Source: an uncultured Chloroflexota bacterium (GTDB lineage Bacteria > Chloroflexota > Dehalococcoidia > SM23-28-2 > RBG-16-64-32). From it: a stretch of DNA of 30,990 bases. This document shows positions 7,848 through 14,759 of this stretch, in pieces (the first letter of the stretch is position 1; the number at the start of each line of letters is the position of its first letter). The notes below the pieces were generated by a model that saw only the letters and a list, made by a program, of their open reading frames with translations, searched no databases and had not been told where the DNA came from. A program made the translations under genes and the position numbers. The stretch is from contig CAJXNA010000002.1 in NCBI GenBank assembly GCA_913056415.1, positions 1 through 30,990 on the forward strand, read 5' to 3'.

Positions 7848-9056
7848 TCAGAGCGAGATAGGGAGGCCCTTCAGCCCGCGCAGTATGAAAGTCCCGCCCC
7901 ACTGCAGGTTATCCGTCTCCAGGCTCAGGTCCGGAAAGCGCCTGAGCAACGTCCGCAGGGCGATCTGCCCTTCGGCACGGGCTAGGGGCGCGCCCAGACA
8001 AAAGTGGATCCCATCGCCGAAGGCGACATGCTCGTTTGGGTGGCGGGTGATATCCAGTTGGTCCGGATTCTCAAACTTCGCGGGGTCGCGGTTGGCCGCC
8101 CCCAGGACGCAGAAGGCCAGCTGCCCCTTCTTCACCGGACGGCCGTCGATCTCCATATCCTCCGTCGCTACCCGGCCAGTGGCCTGGACGGGGCCGTCGT
8201 AGCGCAGGAGCTCCTCTATCGCCGTCTGGATGAGGGAGGGGTCGTCACGCAGCTTGCGGAGCTGGTCCGGATTACGAAGAAGGGCGAGCATCCCATTGCC
8301 GATCAGGTTCGTGGTGGTCTCGTTCCCGGCGACCAGCAGAAGCATAGCGGTAGTCAACATCTCATCCTCGCTCAGGATCTGGCCCTGCTCCTCCGCCGCG
8401 ATGAGGCCGCTAATAAGGTCACCCCCGGGCTCCTTCCGCCGTTCCTCAATTACACCGCGGAAATACTCGGTCAGCCCGTGCGCGCTCTTACGCGCGCGCT
8501 CCAGCATATCTGGCGACGTCAATGGGCCGTTCAGGGTCAGTACGATCTCATCCGACCACAGCTTGAACTGGTCACGATCCTGCGGAGGGATGCCCAGCAT
8601 CTCGGCGATAACGATGACGGGCAGCGGGTAGGCCAAATCTTGAATGATATCCATCCGGCCGGCCTCCTGGACGGCGTCCAGCCGCTCATCGACGATCTCC
8701 TGAATGCGGGGGAGCAGCCCTTCCACCATACGCGGCGTGAACGCCTTGCTTACCAGCTTACGCAGGCGTGTGTGCAGCGGCGGGTCAGAGCTCAGCATCG
8801 TCTGCGTTCGCCCGAACGCACCGAACTCCTCCTCGATCTTTTGCGCTTGTTGGGCGAACCGGTTCTGAGCCTGGCGGCGATCGGCGGAGAAACGGGAGTC
8901 CGTGAGCACAGCCACGATGTCGTCATAGCGAGTGAGTATCCACGACTCCATCAGCTCGTTCCACTGGACGGGATCCTCCGCCCGCAGACGGACGTACATC
9001 GGATAAGGGTTGGCGTGGACCTCCGGGATGAACGGATTGTACTGCGTCGTAACCAT
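7848..9056 (-). CDS. Cytochrome P450, soluble bacterial (CYP107/CYP109-like)
   Basis: The 402-residue protein is a soluble haem monooxygenase with no N-terminal anchor. It shows the I-helix oxygen-activation motif AGNETT at 243-248, the K-helix ExxR as E282-R285, and the haem-binding loop FGDGIHFCLGAPLAR with the cysteine ligand at C353. Length and motifs match bacterial class I P450s, which need a separate ferredoxin and reductase; none lies nearby. Substrate cannot be assigned. Its position upstream of an acyl-CoA ligase and crotonase on the same strand suggests hydroxylation of a lipid, terpenoid or aromatic compound before CoA-dependent breakdown. GGAG lies nine bases before the ATG. Confidence 0.95.
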   Translation of the reverse strand: MVTTQYNPFIPEVHANPYPMYVRLRAEDPVQWNELMESWILTRYDDIVAVLTDSRFSADRRQAQNRFAQQAQKIEEEFGAFGRTQTMLSSDPPLHTRLRKLVSKAFTPRMVEGLLPRIQEIVDERLDAVQEAGRMDIIQDLAYPLPVIVIAEMLGIPPQDRDQFKLWSDEIVLTLNGPLTSPDMLERARKSAHGLTEYFRGVIEERRKEPGGDLISGLIAAEEQGQILSEDEMLTTAMLLLVAGNETTTNLIGNGMLALLRNPDQLRKLRDDPSLIQTAIEELLRYDGPVQATGRVATEDMEIDGRPVKKGQLAFCVLGAANRDPAKFENPDQLDITRHPNEHVAFGDGIHFCLGAPLARAEGQIALRTLLRRFPDLSLETDNLQWGGTFILRGLKGLPISL

Positions 9057-9086
9057 GCATCACGCTCCGATTCGGCTCAGCAGATA

Positions 9087-9098
9087 CCGACTAGTCGG
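9087..9098. promoter_or_regulatory. Palindromic operator-like site upstream of the P450
   Basis: CCGACTAGTCGG is a perfect 12-bp inverted repeat, 31 bases upstream of the P450 ATG. It sits immediately downstream of the candidate -10 box and covers the expected transcription start, the classic place for a repressor. Its form resembles sites bound by TetR-family repressors. It differs from the operator found beside the TetR gene at 19.9 kb, so another regulator is implied. Confidence 0.5.
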
Positions 9099-9099
9099 C

Positions 9100-9129
9100 A
9101 TCCTATCATGATACCAATTAGCACGACAA
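9100..9129 (-). promoter_or_regulatory. Candidate promoter of the P450 gene
   Basis: On the minus strand, TTGTCG (9124-9129) and TAGGAT (9100-9105) are 18 bases apart, each matching four of six consensus bases. The predicted start near 9093 falls inside the 12-bp palindrome, and the P450 ATG follows about 37 bases later. Confidence 0.4.
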
Positions 9130-9149
9130 CCGAATCACTAGAACACTTC

Positions 9150-9224
9150 TGGAGCGGGCGATGGGAATCGAACCCACGACAGCCTGCTTGGAAGGCAGGC
9201 GCTCTACCACTGAGCTACGCCCGC
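9150..9224 (-). tRNA. tRNA-Gly(TCC)
   Basis: The minus strand folds as a complete cloverleaf. The acceptor GCGGGCG pairs with CGCCCGC, the D arm is GCTC...GAGC, and the anticodon stem CTGCC...GGCAG has loop TTCCAAG-like sequence with anticodon TCC. The T arm contains GGTTCGATTCC. The 3' CCA is encoded. It reads GGA glycine codons. Confidence 0.95.
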
Positions 9225-9238
9225 CCGCTGCGCACTCC

Positions 9239-9244
9239 ATTATA
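9239..9244 (-). promoter_or_regulatory. -10 box of tRNA-Gly
   Basis: A perfect TATAAT on the minus strand lies 15 bases upstream of the mature tRNA 5' end. A matching -35 box is not obvious. The element lies just past the stop codon of the response-regulator gene, so the tRNA may also be reached by read-through. Confidence 0.45.
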
Positions 9245-9260
9245 GACCACCCGGCTGAGT

Positions 9261-9938
9261 CTAGATCAGGCGGTAACCCCTTCGCGGCACCGTCTGTAGC
9301 GGCTCTGCTCCGCCTGTCGCGATGCGCAGCTTGTTCCGCAGGTTCCTCACGTGCGAGCGGACCAACTCCGATGAACCGGTGCCTGGGAAGAACTCCCACA
9401 CCTTCTCCAACAGCTCCTCCGTGGAGACGATGCTGCCGCGCCGCTGTATCAGGAAGTACATCAGGCGGAACTCCGTCGGTGTGAGCTGAACTGATGCGCT
9501 ATCTCCGCAAAGCTCGTGCGAGTTCTTGTCCAGGGCTGCGTTGCCAACCACCAACACTTCCGAGCCCTTCCGCTGGGTCGAGTCCAGAGTCTTCGCCACC
9601 GCGCGGCGGATATCGTTCCCCTCACACGGCTTGGTTACGATCTCATCGCGATCTCTGTCTATGGGAAGCGAGTCCACCAGCCAGCGGGCGCTGGCGACGG
9701 TTAGGAACACCACTGGGTAGCTACCGTTGCCGCTGCGGAGCCAGACGCAGAACTCCTTCATCTCGGCCTCACCGATAGCGCTGTCCATGACGACTACATC
9801 GACAGAGACGTTAAACAGGCTACGGATGGCGGCTCCGCAACTGCCAGCCGTGATGACCTCGTGACCGACGGAAGCGAGGGCATGCTCCGCCAGCCTCTCT
9901 GTGCTGGTATCTCGTGTGACTAGCAGAACACTCGACAT
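9261..9938 (-). CDS. OmpR/PhoB-type response regulator, orphan
   Basis: The 225-residue protein has an N-terminal receiver domain (about 1-120) and a C-terminal winged-helix DNA-binding domain (about 130-225) ending in VPRRGYRLI, which marks the OmpR family. The phosphoacceptor would be D52 in VVMDSA, with T80 and K103 as the switch residues. The usual N-terminal acidic pair is degenerate: the strand reads LLVTRD, with only one aspartate, so magnesium binding may be weakened. No histidine kinase is nearby. A well-placed promoter lies upstream at 9963-9990. It is transcribed away from a small membrane-protein gene. Confidence 0.88.
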   Translation of the reverse strand: MSSVLLVTRDTSTERLAEHALASVGHEVITAGSCGAAIRSLFNVSVDVVVMDSAIGEAEMKEFCVWLRSGNGSYPVVFLTVASARWLVDSLPIDRDRDEIVTKPCEGNDIRRAVAKTLDSTQRKGSEVLVVGNAALDKNSHELCGDSASVQLTPTEFRLMYFLIQRRGSIVSTEELLEKVWEFFPGTGSSELVRSHVRNLRNKLRIATGGAEPLQTVPRRGYRLI

Positions 9939-9962
9939 GGCGCTTAGGCACTCAATTAGCCT

Positions 9963-9990
9963 ATTATATTCAGCAAGAGCGGCAAGACAA
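9963..9990 (-). promoter_or_regulatory. Promoter of the response regulator
   Basis: On the minus strand, TTGTCT (9985-9990) and a perfect TATAAT (9963-9968) are 16 bases apart. The start would be near 9956, about 18 bases before the ATG at 9938. There is no strong Shine-Dalgarno sequence in that short leader. The opposite strand also reads TATTAT here and may serve the divergent small gene. Confidence 0.55.
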
Positions 9991-9999
9991 GGTCGTGCT

Positions 10000-10245
10000 G
10001 TGTCTGGACTATTGCGAATCCTTCAATTTCGTGTACTTTGGCCAATCCTGTTGCTACTGGCCGCCTTCGTCATCTTCTTCGAGTTCATCGCCGATGTTGG
10101 AGGCAGCGCCGAGCCGCAGGGATCCCCGTCTCCGGTCGTGCCGATGGCTTCACCCTTGCCCGCGGAGGAGCCAGCGTCCGGCCCGCCGGGTCCAGCCGAA
10201 AGGACTCCGGGGCCACCGCAGAGCCCGCCGGGCCGCTCACCTTAG
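10000..10245 (+). CDS. Small membrane protein with proline-rich tail (hypothetical)
   Basis: A GTG at 10000, with AAGG seven bases upstream, opens an 81-residue frame. The frame is longer upstream but loses plausibility there, since it runs into the response-regulator start region. Residues about 5-30 form one strong transmembrane helix (VLWPILLLLAAFVIFFEF). The rest is a low-complexity segment rich in proline, serine, glycine and alanine. The shape is that of a single-pass anchor with a disordered extracytoplasmic tail; no function is recognised. Its stop overlaps the end of the convergent lipoprotein gene by nine bases. It could be chance coding, but the helix argues for a real gene. Confidence 0.45.
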   Translation: MSGLLRILQFRVLWPILLLLAAFVIFFEFIADVGGSAEPQGSPSPVVPMASPLPAEEPASGPPGPAERTPGPPQSPPGRSP

Positions 10246-10962
10246 CGATAGCAGTTCGAAGGTCAGGCTCCCATTGTCGTAGCGTACCAGCGGGCGCGTC
10301 TCCGTATCCGCGTACCACGCCCGCTGGGTGCCATCAGGGGAACGGATCTCCAGTCGCCAGGTCTCGAAGGTGCCGGCCGGCACCTCTACCGTCTCCTTGC
10401 CCGTCACCTTCAGCGACTGCGATATGACCTGCGGTTTGGCAAGCGTAGCGGAGAGGACGTCCGCGTAGGTCGCCTCGTACCCCTCCCGAAAGTCGATAGT
10501 CCGCCACAGAAAGACATCCGTCCAGCTATCGTAGGAGCGCGTCGGCACAGTGATTTCATCACGGCGGTCATCGTCCTCCGTACGCTGCACCACAAGCACG
10601 CTGCCGCCCTGGTACTCCACCTGCCAACGCCGCGCCCCCTCCGGCCCATCGACAACCCGCTCTATCGAGCGCGGCCGCATCGTCTCGCTGTCCGCCACCG
10701 CCTCCACCTCATCGCTGAACTCCTCACTCTCGAACTCCTGTGTGAACCTGACCTTCCCGTCCTGAATTTCGATGCGGAAGATGGCGCTGCCCTTTACCTC
10801 GTCGCCATCCATGAGACGATAGCGGGCCTCTTCTGGTGCCTCCCAGGGAGTGTTCGACACGACCGTTTGGCCGGACAGGAGAACCGTCTCCGATTCACAG
10901 GCAGCCACCGCCAACGCTAGCAGGGGGAGACCGACGAACAGCCGCCCCACACGCAACGTCAT
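10237..10962 (-). CDS. Conserved lipoprotein of unknown function
   Basis: The 241-residue product begins with a lipoprotein signal peptide: basic start, hydrophobic stretch LFVGLPLLALAVA, and lipobox ending AAC at about residue 22. The mature part is beta-rich, without membrane segments. It contains VEVPAGTFETWRLEI and AWYADTETRPLVRYDN, a pattern seen in DUF3108-like surface or periplasmic lipoproteins. Function is unknown; it should be anchored on the outer face of the cytoplasmic membrane. Its ATG overlaps the threonine aldolase stop by one base (TGATG), so the two are translationally coupled and it is the last gene of a six-gene run. Confidence 0.8.
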   Translation of the reverse strand: MTLRVGRLFVGLPLLALAVAACESETVLLSGQTVVSNTPWEAPEEARYRLMDGDEVKGSAIFRIEIQDGKVRFTQEFESEEFSDEVEAVADSETMRPRSIERVVDGPEGARRWQVEYQGGSVLVVQRTEDDDRRDEITVPTRSYDSWTDVFLWRTIDFREGYEATYADVLSATLAKPQVISQSLKVTGKETVEVPAGTFETWRLEIRSPDGTQRAWYADTETRPLVRYDNGSLTFELLSLR

Positions 10963-11996
10963 CAGGCTCCCGCCGCCACCAGCGACCGTACGATTGCCAC
11001 CGCCTGCTCAACATCGCCGTCATCGATGCCGCAGTGCGTAACCATGCGGATGCGGCCGTCGCCTTCGCTCAGGCAGAGCACGCCCTGCGCGCCCAGTCGG
11101 CGCTCCAGCTCCCCCTGGTCCCATCCCTCTACAGTGAAGAAGACGATGTTGCTCTGAGGGGCCGGCGCCAGCGCGACGCCGGGCACACTGGACAGGCCGT
11201 CCGACAGTACGCGCGCGTTCTCGTGGTCATCAGCCAGCCGGTCAACCATGCTCTCCAGAGCGTACACGCCGGCGGCGGCGATGATCCCCGCCTGGCGCAT
11301 ACCACCGCCCAGCATCTTGCGGAACTGTCTCGCTCGGCGGATGAACTCCCCGCCGCCGCAGAGGACGGAGCCTACGGGACAGGCCAGCCCCTTGCACAGG
11401 CTGAAGGCGACGGAGTCCGCGTACTGCGCCAGCTGAGACGCAGGCACTCCCAGGGCCAGCGCGGCGTTGAGCAAGCGCGCCCCGTCCAGGTGCACCGGTA
11501 GGTCGTGCTCGTCGGCCAGGGCACGCACGGCGGCGAGGTCATCCTCGCTCAAGACGGTGCCGCCGCAACGGTTATGGGTGTTCTCCACGCAGATGAGGCT
11601 TGTGACGGGGAAGTGGACGTCACGGCTACGGATAGTGTGCCGCGCCTGGGCCAAGTCCAGCCGCCCCTGCTCGTCGTTGGGGACGGTGCGCAGGCCCAGG
11701 CCGCCTAAGGCGAAGGCTCCTCCTACTTCGTAGTGCACGATATGCGACTCGTCCCCCAGGATCACCTCGCTACCGCGCTGGCAATGGGAGAGCATCGCTG
11801 TCAGGTTGCTCTGCGTGCCGCTGGTGGTAAAGAGGGCCGCTTCCTTCCCCATCACCTCCGCTGCCATCTCCTCCAGACGGTTGACAGTGGGGTCGTCGCG
11901 GAACACGTCGTCCCCCAGCTTCGCCTCCGCGATCGCTTTCCGCATCTCCGGCGGCGGCAGGGTTACGGTATCACTCCTGAGGTCGATGGTCTTCAT
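10962..11996 (-). CDS. ltaE: Low-specificity L-threonine aldolase
   Basis: A PLP enzyme that cleaves L-threonine or allo-threonine to glycine and acetaldehyde. The 344-residue protein starts MKTIDLRSDTVT, typical of the family, and shows TTSGTQSN (57-64), ENTHNRCGGTV, HLDGAR at 169-174, and the PLP lysine K202 in FSLCKGLACPVGS. The family more often has SLSKGL; the cysteine before the lysine is a small deviation. No strong Shine-Dalgarno precedes the ATG, and the upstream gene ends 61 bases away, so read-through from the upstream genes is likely. The lipoprotein gene overlaps its stop. Confidence 0.93.
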   Translation of the reverse strand: MKTIDLRSDTVTLPPPEMRKAIAEAKLGDDVFRDDPTVNRLEEMAAEVMGKEAALFTTSGTQSNLTAMLSHCQRGSEVILGDESHIVHYEVGGAFALGGLGLRTVPNDEQGRLDLAQARHTIRSRDVHFPVTSLICVENTHNRCGGTVLSEDDLAAVRALADEHDLPVHLDGARLLNAALALGVPASQLAQYADSVAFSLCKGLACPVGSVLCGGGEFIRRARQFRKMLGGGMRQAGIIAAAGVYALESMVDRLADDHENARVLSDGLSSVPGVALAPAPQSNIVFFTVEGWDQGELERRLGAQGVLCLSEGDGRIRMVTHCGIDDGDVEQAVAIVRSLVAAGA

Positions 11997-12057
11997 AGCT
12001 CAACAAAAAGGGCGCTGGCCTGACGCGGCGGCCCTGCCCCTCGTCTTCCGCCTCCGT

Positions 12058-12495
12058 CTAGCCTGAGCGTTCCCAGAGAGACTGGTACGTCTCGCCCCCG
12101 CGAATGGCGGCCATCACCTCCGCCTTCTCCTCCTGCGCCAGCTCATCGAACACGGACTTGCAAGCCTCAAGCATCTGCTCACCGCCAAGGCTCACCATCC
12201 GACCTTCGATCTTGTCCCACAGGCCGGAGGCGCGGAACGTCTCCATCTGACGGGGCCACATGAAGGACATGATCTTGTCGGGCAGGGGCAGCCGTGGCCG
12301 CAGCTTCTTCAACGATTTGAACCGTTCCTCCACGGAGTTCGCCTTGGGGACGACGGCGACCATGGGGCCTTCGCTCTCGCTCGTGCGGGCGTCGACGAGC
12401 AGGCGCTTGTCGAGGATTGCGAAGCGCACAACCAGCACTTCGGCGGCGTCGATAACGCGGGCTACTTCCTCCAAGTCAAGTCCGTAATCGTCCAT
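12058..12495 (-). CDS. Conserved protein of unknown function
   Basis: This 145-residue protein has no signal peptide or membrane segment and I do not recognise its family. It has mixed alpha/beta character. The first half (EVLVVRFAILDKRLLVDAR, then VAVVPKA) looks like a small beta sheet. The second half is helical and charged, ending AAIRGGETYQSLWERSG. A TTG three codons upstream is also possible, but ATG at 12495 is the first standard start. The gene lies 11 bases after a TrpD2-like gene and 61 before threonine aldolase in a same-strand run, so it is probably cotranscribed. Confidence 0.75.
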   Translation of the reverse strand: MDDYGLDLEEVARVIDAAEVLVVRFAILDKRLLVDARTSESEGPMVAVVPKANSVEERFKSLKKLRPRLPLPDKIMSFMWPRQMETFRASGLWDKIEGRMVSLGGEQMLEACKSVFDELAQEEKAEVMAAIRGGETYQSLWERSG

Positions 12496-12506
12496 GCAGA
12501 CCAATT

Positions 12507-13616
12507 CTACCGAGCGCCGTCAGCGAGGGTCAAACGGCGCTGCGTGCCCGCGCGCTTCCGCAACGCCTCCAGCTTCTCGCGCGCGGCCCCAGAGTCGATG
12601 GCTGCGCGCGCCTTGGTGATACCCTCGCCGATATCGGCCGCGCGCTCCGCCAGGTAGATGCGGAGACCGGCGTTCAGGCAGACGAGATCGCGGTGAGGGC
12701 CGGGCGCGCCTTCCAGTACCCTGACACAGACATCCGCGTTGTAGGCGGCGTCACCACCAGCCATCTCTTCCTTAGAGGCCGGCGCGAGGTTGTACTCCTG
12801 CGGGTTCAGGCGGTACTCCCGCATCTCGCCGCCCGACCACTCGAAGACGCGACATGGGCGCGAAGTCGGAGCGTCCTCGTTCCCTTCGATCCCCTGGACC
12901 AGCATTATGCGGCGGAAGCCCATCTCCTTCACCGCCTCCAGCATCTTCTCCATGTAGGGCAGGTGAGTCAGGCCGATGAGGCTATAGGAGGCCCCCGCCA
13001 GGTTGTACAGCTTCTCGATGGTGTGAATGTTGCTGCGCAGGGCGATCTCCTCTCGCACCTCCTTGAGGGCGTAGAGGTTAGGCACGAATCGGGCGGAGCG
13101 CATGTAGCCGAAGCCGTCCTCCTCGATGCTGCGCCGCACCTCCTCCGGCCCGGCGTCCACGTCCACGCCCAGCGCCCCCAGCACGTCGCCCACGGGGATG
13201 CCGTGTTTAGGACCCATCCCCTTCTCGCCGTGCATCACCACAGGGACGCCGCCCGCGCAAGCGACGATAGACGCCGCCGGGCTCACCACCAGACTGTGCT
13301 TGCGGCCGTCGTAAGGGCTGCCGATGTCCAGCAGGCCGTCCACCCCGGGCGCGATCTGGTGGGCGTGCGCGCGGATAGCATCGGCGAATCCCAGCAACTC
13401 CTCCGCGGACTCCCCCTTGAACCGCTCGATGAGGAGGAAGCCACCTATCTGCGCCGGCGTCACCTCCTGGCGCAGGATCATCTCCATCGCCTCCCGCGCC
13501 TCCTCGCGCGTCAGATCGCGGCAGGCCTTCGGCCCCTGACCGACCTCGCGAATGTAGAAGCGCATCCGCTCGTAGGGCGTATCGTCGGCGGGGTGATCCT
13601 TACCGTAGCCGCTCAT
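12507..13616 (-). CDS. TrpD2-like protein (anthranilate phosphoribosyltransferase fold)
   Basis: The 369-residue protein has the glycosyltransferase family 3 layout: a helical N-terminal domain (about 15-90, with LTREEAREAMEMIL and QIGGFLLIERFKGES) and the large PRPP-binding-type domain. The usual TrpD signature GTGGD is replaced by DIGSPYDGRKHS at about 97-108, while GMGPKHGIP (134-141) keeps the KHG motif. This resembles the YbiB/TrpD2 group, reported to bind nucleic acid rather than make tryptophan. No other trp gene is nearby, so anthranilate phosphoribosyltransferase activity should not be assumed. It follows the AsnC-type gene by six bases. Confidence 0.85.
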   Translation of the reverse strand: MSGYGKDHPADDTPYERMRFYIREVGQGPKACRDLTREEAREAMEMILRQEVTPAQIGGFLLIERFKGESAEELLGFADAIRAHAHQIAPGVDGLLDIGSPYDGRKHSLVVSPAASIVACAGGVPVVMHGEKGMGPKHGIPVGDVLGALGVDVDAGPEEVRRSIEEDGFGYMRSARFVPNLYALKEVREEIALRSNIHTIEKLYNLAGASYSLIGLTHLPYMEKMLEAVKEMGFRRIMLVQGIEGNEDAPTSRPCRVFEWSGGEMREYRLNPQEYNLAPASKEEMAGGDAAYNADVCVRVLEGAPGPHRDLVCLNAGLRIYLAERAADIGEGITKARAAIDSGAAREKLEALRKRAGTQRRLTLADGAR

Positions 13617-13622
13617 GTCAGT

Positions 13623-14759
13623 CTACGAAGCGCGCATCGCTTCGGGATCAAGCTCTACTCTCTCACACCACTCACGGTACACGAAGGGTGATATCTCAGA
13701 GGGCTTGATCTCGCTGCGACCGCCCCAGAACAAGTTAGTGTAGCTAACCGGGATCCCGACGGATTCCAGATGCGCATCGATAGCGGCCTTGTGCTCCAGG
13801 AGCCGCTCTTTATCCGTGCCGTGTGCCACGGCCATTAAGTTCACGTTCGGGAACCCCTCCCCAGCTTCACGCCAGTAGCAATGCGTCAGTATGTGGTGCC
13901 GGCCCACCTCCCGGCCCGCTTCCACCTCCCGTCCAGGCGACACCGCCCAGTGGAACAGGACGTTGTAGCGGGTGACTCGCTGCCCGTCGGCGACAGGCTT
14001 CACGTGCTCGAGAAACGTGGAGAAGCGCCCGATCGCCTTGCGTTGGCTCAGCGACTCGGCTACCTCGTAGAACGTAGACAGCGACAGCCCCGCTTCCTGA
14101 GCGCGAGATTGCCAGATGTCGGGCACGATCTCTTCAGGCGAAAACTCACGTTTCATGGCGATCAGTGCCCGCCACTCGAGCTCGCTCAGCTCGATGACCT
14201 CGGTGTAGGTTACCTCAGCGAGAGAGTCAGACTTGCTGCCCGGCTCCATACCGCGGCGTCGCGTGTGACCGACCCCGAGGACAAATATCGCCTTCGCCGG
14301 CATCAGGCGATAGCTCTCCGCCCCGACCTGCGCCGCCAGGTAGTCAGCATGCTTCTCCATCGAATACCCTTGAGGCACCTTAAGCGTCGTCCAGAGCTTG
14401 TAATTCGAACCCGGCGTGACGGCATCCGTGGTGCGGATCACAACGTGCCCGCTGAACGGGTCCCGCTGGAACATGAAGTCGAATGCGGCCTGCAGCCTGT
14501 CCGAAGGTACCTGCCAGGCGATCAAAGCGCCCTGGGCCAGGTTCGTCGGAAGCAGGGTCTGGCGAACCCTGCGGACGGTGCCCGCCCGTAGCAGGGCTCT
14601 AATTCGTTTGACTACCACGTCCAGGTCGATGCCCGACCGCTGTGAGATCTCGCCGAGCGGATCCCGCTGGAACCCCTCCAGTTTGTCCTCGGAGACGGCG
14701 AGGATGGCGACGTTTACCGGGTCGTCAAGAGACACCGGGATCGCCGATGCGGTCGTCAC
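13623..14759 (-). CDS. Duplicated AsnC/Lrp-type, siroheme-decarboxylase-like protein
   Basis: The 378-residue product appears to be two AsnC/Lrp-like units in tandem. Each has a winged-helix segment (about 32-66 and 190-245) and a ligand-binding half. Segments such as NYKLWTTLKVP (119-129) and HHILTHCYWRE followed by FPNVNLMAVAHG (288-314) resemble AhbA/AhbB (NirD/L/G/H) siroheme decarboxylases of the haem d1 and alternative haem pathways. Function may be decarboxylation or haem sensing; a plain regulator is the alternative. The start is a GTG overlapping the molybdoenzyme TGA by four bases, with a strong GGAGGAG upstream, which corrects a longer reading to 14861. Confidence 0.75.
   Translation of the reverse strand: MTTASAIPVSLDDPVNVAILAVSEDKLEGFQRDPLGEISQRSGIDLDVVVKRIRALLRAGTVRRVRQTLLPTNLAQGALIAWQVPSDRLQAAFDFMFQRDPFSGHVVIRTTDAVTPGSNYKLWTTLKVPQGYSMEKHADYLAAQVGAESYRLMPAKAIFVLGVGHTRRRGMEPGSKSDSLAEVTYTEVIELSELEWRALIAMKREFSPEEIVPDIWQSRAQEAGLSLSTFYEVAESLSQRKAIGRFSTFLEHVKPVADGQRVTRYNVLFHWAVSPGREVEAGREVGRHHILTHCYWREAGEGFPNVNLMAVAHGTDKERLLEHKAAIDAHLESVGIPVSYTNLFWGGRSEIKPSEISPFVYREWCERVELDPEAMRAS

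Noticed and set aside
8004..9245. Long plus-strand frame of 413 codons
   Set aside because: It is the antisense shadow of the P450 gene, which has all its motifs, and runs on through tRNA-Gly; no ribosome binding site or family pattern.
12693..13691. Plus-strand frame of 332 codons, His/Arg/Leu rich
   Set aside because: Antisense shadow of the TrpD2-like gene, with typical high-GC reverse-frame composition.
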